Positions 59,715 through 64,000 of a stretch of DNA of 64,000 bases are shown here, in pieces. Every line of letters begins with the position of its first letter. Positions within the stretch are counted from its first letter, which is position 1. The translations under genes were made by a program, and so were the position numbers. A model generated the notes under the pieces. The model had not been told where the DNA came from and did no database searches. It saw nothing but the letters and a program-made list of their open reading frames with translations. The stretch is from Phreatobacter stygius (GTDB lineage: Bacteria > Pseudomonadota > Alphaproteobacteria > Rhizobiales > Phreatobacteraceae), in the NCBI RefSeq assembly GCF_005144885.1, contig NZ_CP039690.1:1935001-1999000 (forward strand), written 5' to 3'.

Positions 59715-61691
59715 TTGCGCACCAAAGAAACTCGGGAACGTCCCTGGCTCATCCGCACCTATGCCGGCCATTCGACGGCGGAGAAGTCGAACGCACTCTA
59801 TCGGGCCAATCTCGCCAAGGGCCAGACCGGCCTGTCGGTCGCCTTCGATCTGCCGACCCAGACCGGTTACGACCCTGATCATGTGCTGGCACGCGGCGAG
59901 GTCGGCAAGGTCGGCGTGCCGGTCGCCCATATCGGCGACATGCGCAGCCTGTTCGACGGCATCCCGCTCGCCGAGATGAACACCTCGATGACCATCAATG
60001 CCTGCGCCGCCTGGCTGCTGGCGCTCTACGTCGCGGTGGCCGACGAGCAGGGCGTGCCGCGCAACGCGCTCGCCGGCACCACCCAGAACGACATCCTCAA
60101 GGAATATCTGTCGCGCGGAACCTATGTGTTCCCGCCCGAGCCGTCGCTCAAGCTGACCAAGGACACCATCCTGTTCACCACGGCGGAAATGCCCAAGTGG
60201 AACCCGATGAATGTCTGCTCCTATCACCTGCAGGAGGCCGGCGCGACGCCGGTGCAGGAACTCGCCTTCGCGCTCGCCAATGCCATCGCCATCCTCGACA
60301 CGGTCAAGGCCTCGGGCGAGGTGCCGGATGGCGGCTTCGGCGAGGTGGTCGGCCACATCTCGTTCTTCGTCAATGCCGGCATGCGTTTCGTCACCGAGAT
60401 GTGCAAGATGCGCGCCTTCGTCGACCTCTGGGAGGAGATCGTCGAAACCCGCTACGGCGTGACCGACCCCAAGCACAAGCTGTTCCGCTACGGCGTCCAG
60501 GTGAACTCGCTCGGCCTGACCGAGCAGCAGCCGGAAAACAATGTCTACCGCATCCTGATCGAGGCTCTGGCGGTGACCATCTCGAAGAAGGCCCGTTGCC
60601 GCGCCCTGCAATTGCCGGCCTGGAACGAGGCCCTCGGCCTGCCGCGCGCCTGGGACCAGCAATGGTCGCTCAGGCTGCAGCAGATCCTGGCCTACGAAAC
60701 CGATCTCCTGGAATTCGGCGACCTGTTCGACGGCAATCCGGCGGTGACCGCCAAGGTTGAAAGCCTGAAGGCCGAGGCCCAGGCCGAACTGAAGCTGATC
60801 GCCGAGATGGGCGGCGCGATCGCCGCCGTGCCCTATATGAAATCCAAGCTGGTCGAGAGCAATTCCAAGCGGCTCCAGGCGATCGAGGCGGGCGAGCAGG
60901 TGGTGGTCGGCGTCAACCGCTTCACCGAGACCGAACCCTCGCCGCTGACCACGGGCGAAGGCTCGATCATGGTCGTCGATCCGGCGGTGGAAGCCGAACA
61001 GATCGCCAATCTCCAGGCCTGGCGCTCGGCCCGCGATGCCAAGGCCACCGCGGACGCGCTGGCCGAATTGCGCGCCGCCGCCAAGGAGGGCCGCAACATC
61101 ATGCCGGTGTCGATCGCCGCCGCGAAGGCCGGCGTCACCACGGGCGAATGGGGTCAGGTGCTGCGCGAAGTGTTCGGCGAATATCGTGCACCCACCGGCG
61201 TCGGCCGCGCCGCGCGGGCCGATGCCGGCGATCTCGCGCCGATCCGCCTCGAGGTCGAGGCGGTGTCGCGGGCCCTTGGCCGCCGCATCAAGTTCCTGGT
61301 CGGCAAGCCCGGTCTCGACGGCCATTCCAACGGCGCCGAGCAGATCGCCGTGCGCGCCCGCGACTGCGGCATGGAGGTCGTCTATGAGGGCATCCGCCTG
61401 ACCCCCGCCGAGATCGTCAATGCCGCGCTCGAAGAGGGCGTGCATGTGGTTGGCCTGTCGATCCTGTCGGGCAGCCACATACCCTTGGTCACCGAGGTGA
61501 TGGAGCGCATGCGGGCCGAGGGCCTTGGCGACATCCCGGTGGTGGTCGGCGGCATCATTCCGCCCGAGGACGAGGTGACGCTCAAGAAGGCCGGCGTCGC
61601 CGCGGTCTATACGCCGAAGGATTTCCAGCTCAACGCCATCATGGCCGACGTCGTGCGCATCGTCGGCGAGGGCGCGCGCCAGGCCGCGTGA
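59715..61691 (+). CDS. ecm: Ethylmalonyl-CoA mutase
   Basis: Converts (2R)-ethylmalonyl-CoA to (2S)-methylsuccinyl-CoA with coenzyme B12. 658 residues from TTG 59715, chosen because AGGAG lies 6 nt upstream; the frame is open back to an ATG at 59625. Methylmalonyl-CoA-mutase-type TIM barrel (ERPWLIRTYAGHSTAEKSNA at the start; FDLPTQTGYDPDHVLARGEV) and the C-terminal B12 domain with GKPGLDGHSNGAEQ (DxHxxG-type His) and SILSGSHIPLV, GGIIPPED. The wording fits the Ecm/MeaA branch rather than methylmalonyl-CoA mutase. Together with ccr it forms the ethylmalonyl-CoA pathway core. Confidence 0.95.
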   Translation: MRTKETRERPWLIRTYAGHSTAEKSNALYRANLAKGQTGLSVAFDLPTQTGYDPDHVLARGEVGKVGVPVAHIGDMRSLFDGIPLAEMNTSMTINACAAWLLALYVAVADEQGVPRNALAGTTQNDILKEYLSRGTYVFPPEPSLKLTKDTILFTTAEMPKWNPMNVCSYHLQEAGATPVQELAFALANAIAILDTVKASGEVPDGGFGEVVGHISFFVNAGMRFVTEMCKMRAFVDLWEEIVETRYGVTDPKHKLFRYGVQVNSLGLTEQQPENNVYRILIEALAVTISKKARCRALQLPAWNEALGLPRAWDQQWSLRLQQILAYETDLLEFGDLFDGNPAVTAKVESLKAEAQAELKLIAEMGGAIAAVPYMKSKLVESNSKRLQAIEAGEQVVVGVNRFTETEPSPLTTGEGSIMVVDPAVEAEQIANLQAWRSARDAKATADALAELRAAAKEGRNIMPVSIAAAKAGVTTGEWGQVLREVFGEYRAPTGVGRAARADAGDLAPIRLEVEAVSRALGRRIKFLVGKPGLDGHSNGAEQIAVRARDCGMEVVYEGIRLTPAEIVNAALEEGVHVVGLSILSGSHIPLVTEVMERMRAEGLGDIPVVVGGIIPPEDEVTLKKAGVAAVYTPKDFQLNAIMADVVRIVGEGARQAA

Positions 61692-61694
61692 GGC

Positions 61695-61749
61695 TGCATT
61701 GTGCACTTGGCGCCGTGCCATGAGGTGACGGCCGGCGCCGAGTGTGCAA
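61695..61749. promoter_or_regulatory. TGCA half-sites upstream of the acyl-CoA synthetase gene
   Basis: TGCA at 61695-61698, TGCA at 61702-61705 and TGCAA at 61745-61749 in the 89-nt gap between ecm and the synthetase gene. Weak alone; noted for the match to the ccr and ecm upstream regions. Confidence 0.25.
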
Positions 61750-61780
61750 GCTTCGCGGCCCCTTGAGAGAATAGCCTGCC

Positions 61781-63400
61781 ATGCTGCCCGACATTCGCGA
61801 CTATGACGCTCTGACCCGCGCGTTCCGCTGGCAGGTTCCGGCCCGCTACAATATCGGCACCGATGTCTGCACCCGCTGGGCGCTCGCCGACCCGGACCGG
61901 GTGGCGATCCTCTGGAAGAAGCCCGACGGCAGCGTCGAGCCGGTGACCTATGGCCGGCTCGAGGATGCCTCCAACCGGCTAGCCAATGCGCTGACCGCCA
62001 AGGGCATCCGGCGCGGCGACCGGGTGGCGCTGGTCCTGGCGCAGGGAGCCGCCGCCGCCATCACCCATATCGCCATCTACAAGATGGGCGCCATTGCGGT
62101 GCCGCTCGCCGCCCTGTTCGGCATCGACGCCCTGGCCTTCCGGCTGAAGGATTCAGGCGCCCGGGCGCTGATCACCAATGGCGAGGGCCTGGCCAAGGTC
62201 GCCCAGATCCGCGACCAGCTCGGCGAGCTCGCTGTGCTGCTGTCGACCGACGGCCCGGCCGGCGCCGGCATTGGTGGCTTCTACGAGACGCTGGCCGAAG
62301 GTTCCGCGTCTTTTGCGGCGATCGACACCTCGGCCGATGATCCCGCCATGATGATCTATACCTCCGGCACCACCGGCCAGCCCAAGGGCGCGCTGCACGC
62401 CCATCGCGTCTTGCTCGGCCATTTGCCGGGGGTCGAGATGCCGCACGAATTCTTCCCCCAGCCGGGTGACCGCATGTGGACGCCGGCCGACTGGGCCTGG
62501 GCCGGCGGCCTGCTCAACGTGCTCCTGCCGTCGCTCCATTTCGGCGTGCCGGTGGTGGCGCGGAAGTTCGAGAAATTCGATGCCGACGAAGCCTTCGCGC
62601 TGATGGCCGAAATGGAGGTGCGCAACACTTTCGTGCCACCGACCGCGCTGCGCATGCTGCGCTCGGTCGAAAATCCGCGCTCCAAACATGCCTTCAATCT
62701 GCGCACGCTCGGCTCCGGCGGCGAGGCCTTGGGCGCCGAGACCTATGACTGGGGCCAGGCGGCGCTCGGCCTCACCATCAACGAGTTCTACGGCCAGACC
62801 GAATGCAACCTGGTGATCGCCTCCTGCGCCGCCATCGGCATCTCGAAACCGGGCGCCATCGGCAAACCGGTGCCCGGCCATGCGATCGGCGTCATCCGGG
62901 CCGACGGATCGCCCTGCGATATCGGCGAACAGGGCCAGATCGCGGTGAAACGGCCGGACCCGGTCATGTTCCTGGAATATTGGAACCGGCCTGAGGCGAC
63001 CCGCGAGAAATTCATCGGCGACTGGATGACCACCGGCGACCAAGGCATCCGCGACGACGAGGGTTATGTCCATTTCTTCGGCCGCGACGACGATGTCATC
63101 ACCTCGGCCGGCTACCGCATTGGCCCCGGCGAGATCGAGGACTGCCTGCTGAAGCACCCGGCGGTGTCGCTGGCCGCGGCCGTCGGCAAGCCCGACGCGC
63201 TGCGGACCGAAATCGTCAAGGCCTTTGTCGTTCTGAAGCGTGGCGTCGCGCCGTCGGATGCGCTGGCCGCCGACATCCGGGACTTCGTCAGGACGCGCAT
63301 GTCGGCGCATTCTTACCCGCGTGAGATCGCCTTCATCGATGAATTGCCGATGACCACCACCGGCAAGGTCATCCGCCGGCTGTTGCGCGAACGCGCCTGA
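61781..63400 (+). CDS. Acyl-CoA synthetase (AMP-forming), medium-chain/acetyl-CoA synthetase-like
   Basis: Activates a carboxylic acid to its CoA thioester through an acyl-AMP. 539 residues. P-loop MIYTSGTTGQPKGALH, NEFYGQTECNLV (A5 motif), the hinge region GDWMTTGDQGIRDDEGYVHF in part and the C-terminal Lys in TTTGKVIRRLLRERA. The WTPADWAWAGGLLN piece is typical of the ACSM/acetyl-CoA-synthetase-like branch. Substrate may be acetate, propionate or a medium-chain acid. Follows ecm by 89 nt, plausibly the entry step for the C2 pathway. Confidence 0.92.
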   Translation: MLPDIRDYDALTRAFRWQVPARYNIGTDVCTRWALADPDRVAILWKKPDGSVEPVTYGRLEDASNRLANALTAKGIRRGDRVALVLAQGAAAAITHIAIYKMGAIAVPLAALFGIDALAFRLKDSGARALITNGEGLAKVAQIRDQLGELAVLLSTDGPAGAGIGGFYETLAEGSASFAAIDTSADDPAMMIYTSGTTGQPKGALHAHRVLLGHLPGVEMPHEFFPQPGDRMWTPADWAWAGGLLNVLLPSLHFGVPVVARKFEKFDADEAFALMAEMEVRNTFVPPTALRMLRSVENPRSKHAFNLRTLGSGGEALGAETYDWGQAALGLTINEFYGQTECNLVIASCAAIGISKPGAIGKPVPGHAIGVIRADGSPCDIGEQGQIAVKRPDPVMFLEYWNRPEATREKFIGDWMTTGDQGIRDDEGYVHFFGRDDDVITSAGYRIGPGEIEDCLLKHPAVSLAAAVGKPDALRTEIVKAFVVLKRGVAPSDALAADIRDFVRTRMSAHSYPREIAFIDELPMTTTGKVIRRLLRERA

Positions 63401-64000
63401 GCCGGGCAACCAGGGCCTTGGCCCCGGCCTTGGCGGAGCGCCTGGCCGCGATGACGGCAAGCACCAGGCGGTAACGCAGCCCGGCGCGGCCGGGCCGCAG
63501 CGCCACCAGCCGGCTGGTGATGCCGAGCCGGCCGGTCCAGATCCGGTCGATCATCGGATGGCCGGCGATGGCGCAGGAATCGACAAGCCGGATGGCCGGA
63601 TCGGCGCATAGCCTCTCGGTGAGTTCGAGCGTCATCAGCGCCCCCGGCGAATAACGGGCATGAGCTTCGCCATAGGCCGTCTTCCAGTACCAGGCGCGAT
63701 CGCCCGCCCGCAGCACGACGGCGCCGGCGACCGCCTTACCGTCCAGCAGCATGAGGTCGATCTGGGCCTGGCCGGAGGCAGCAAGCCCGCTCATCGCCTC
63801 ATCGAAAAACCGCCGGCTGTCGGCCGAAACCGCCAGCGCGCTGCCCTTCCGGCCCTTCCAGCCTTCGGCCTCGAGCCTGAGGAAAGCCTCGGTGGCGTCA
63901 GCCAGCGCAAGGCCGCTGGCCGTCGAAACGACGACGAGTTCGCCCTGTTCGGCAAGCCGGCGACCGAGCCGGCGCAGCTCCTTGGAGGGACGCGGCGGAT
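63369..64000 (-). CDS. GNAT-like acetyltransferase (BioF2/CelD-like), start outside window
   Basis: About 210 residues to the window edge, frame open at 64000. Matches the Acetyltransf_6/BioF2-like family: FLRLEAEGWKGRKGSAL, RFFDEAMSGLA, AGAVVLRAGDRAWYWKTAY (in part), YSPGALMTLEL. Family members acylate cell-surface polysaccharides or peptidoglycan precursors. The stop overlaps the end of the acyl-CoA synthetase gene by 32 nt, convergent. Confidence 0.8.
   Translation of the reverse strand, partial: PPRPSKELRRLGRRLAEQGELVVVSTASGLALADATEAFLRLEAEGWKGRKGSALAVSADSRRFFDEAMSGLAASGQAQIDLMLLDGKAVAGAVVLRAGDRAWYWKTAYGEAHARYSPGALMTLELTERLCADPAIRLVDSCAIAGHPMIDRIWTGRLGITSRLVALRPGRAGLRYRLVLAVIAARRSAKAGAKALVARLRRVRATAGG

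Overview
This is a GC-rich stretch of bacterial chromosome, most likely from an alphaproteobacterium of the order Hyphomicrobiales. Four things point that way: the ethylmalonyl-CoA pathway pair (crotonyl-CoA carboxylase/reductase and ethylmalonyl-CoA mutase), an OlsB-type ornithine-lipid acyltransferase, a FixJ-family regulator, and the gene order PBP-activator lipoprotein - rsmI - yraN - gshB - comM. This placement is inference from gene content; no rRNA or tRNA gene is visible, and the genus cannot be fixed.

Region by region. 1-8.9 kb: a partial M23 peptidase, trmFO, clpB, a MOSC protein, a HI0933-family flavoprotein and an OlsB-like acyltransferase. 9-13.3 kb: two small unknown proteins, phosphomannomutase/phosphoglucomutase, an orphan FixJ-type response regulator and an EamA transporter. 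13.4-20.3 kb: PBP-activator lipoprotein, rsmI-yraN-gshB, azlCD with a possible operator, and comM. 20.3-39.65 kb: an accessory block with one 15.6-kb gene for a 5,193-residue repeat protein, a type I secretion ABC transporter and its HlyD-type adaptor. 39.7-45.1 kb: a hybrid histidine kinase, a HAD hydrolase and a PAS-GGDEF-EAL protein. 45.1-56.5 kb: malic enzyme, M17 aminopeptidase, a LysR/isochorismatase divergent pair, pheS-ASCH-pheT, a Rieske oxygenase and rpmI-rplT. 56.6-64 kb: a small membrane protein, a DUF1330 protein, ccr, a GlsB-type membrane protein, ecm, an acyl-CoA synthetase and a partial GNAT protein.

The most interesting part is the secretion block. The giant protein starts with a DUF4347-like domain that keeps a His-Gly / Cys pair (H62, C105). 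It continues with an RTX-like segment, two ~117-residue Ig-like units, 28 units of exactly 104 residues, 7 units of exactly 90, 3 units of exactly 102, and ends in RTX nonapeptides with a type I secretion tail. The array carries higher-order duplications and no visible Lys, Arg or Cys over about 3,540 residues. The block is bracketed by a direct repeat of the last 150 nt of comM: the intact gene end at 20152-20301 and a second, slightly diverged copy at 39505-39654 that begins 3 nt after the adaptor's stop codon. This looks like the footprint of an insertion at the 3' end of comM that left comM functional, yet no integrase or transposase is visible inside.

The other genes are mostly core metabolism. 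MaeB, ccr, ecm and the acyl-CoA synthetase fit together as acetyl-CoA/C2 assimilation. The upstream regions of ccr, ecm and the synthetase share TGCA-type half-sites that could be a common operator.
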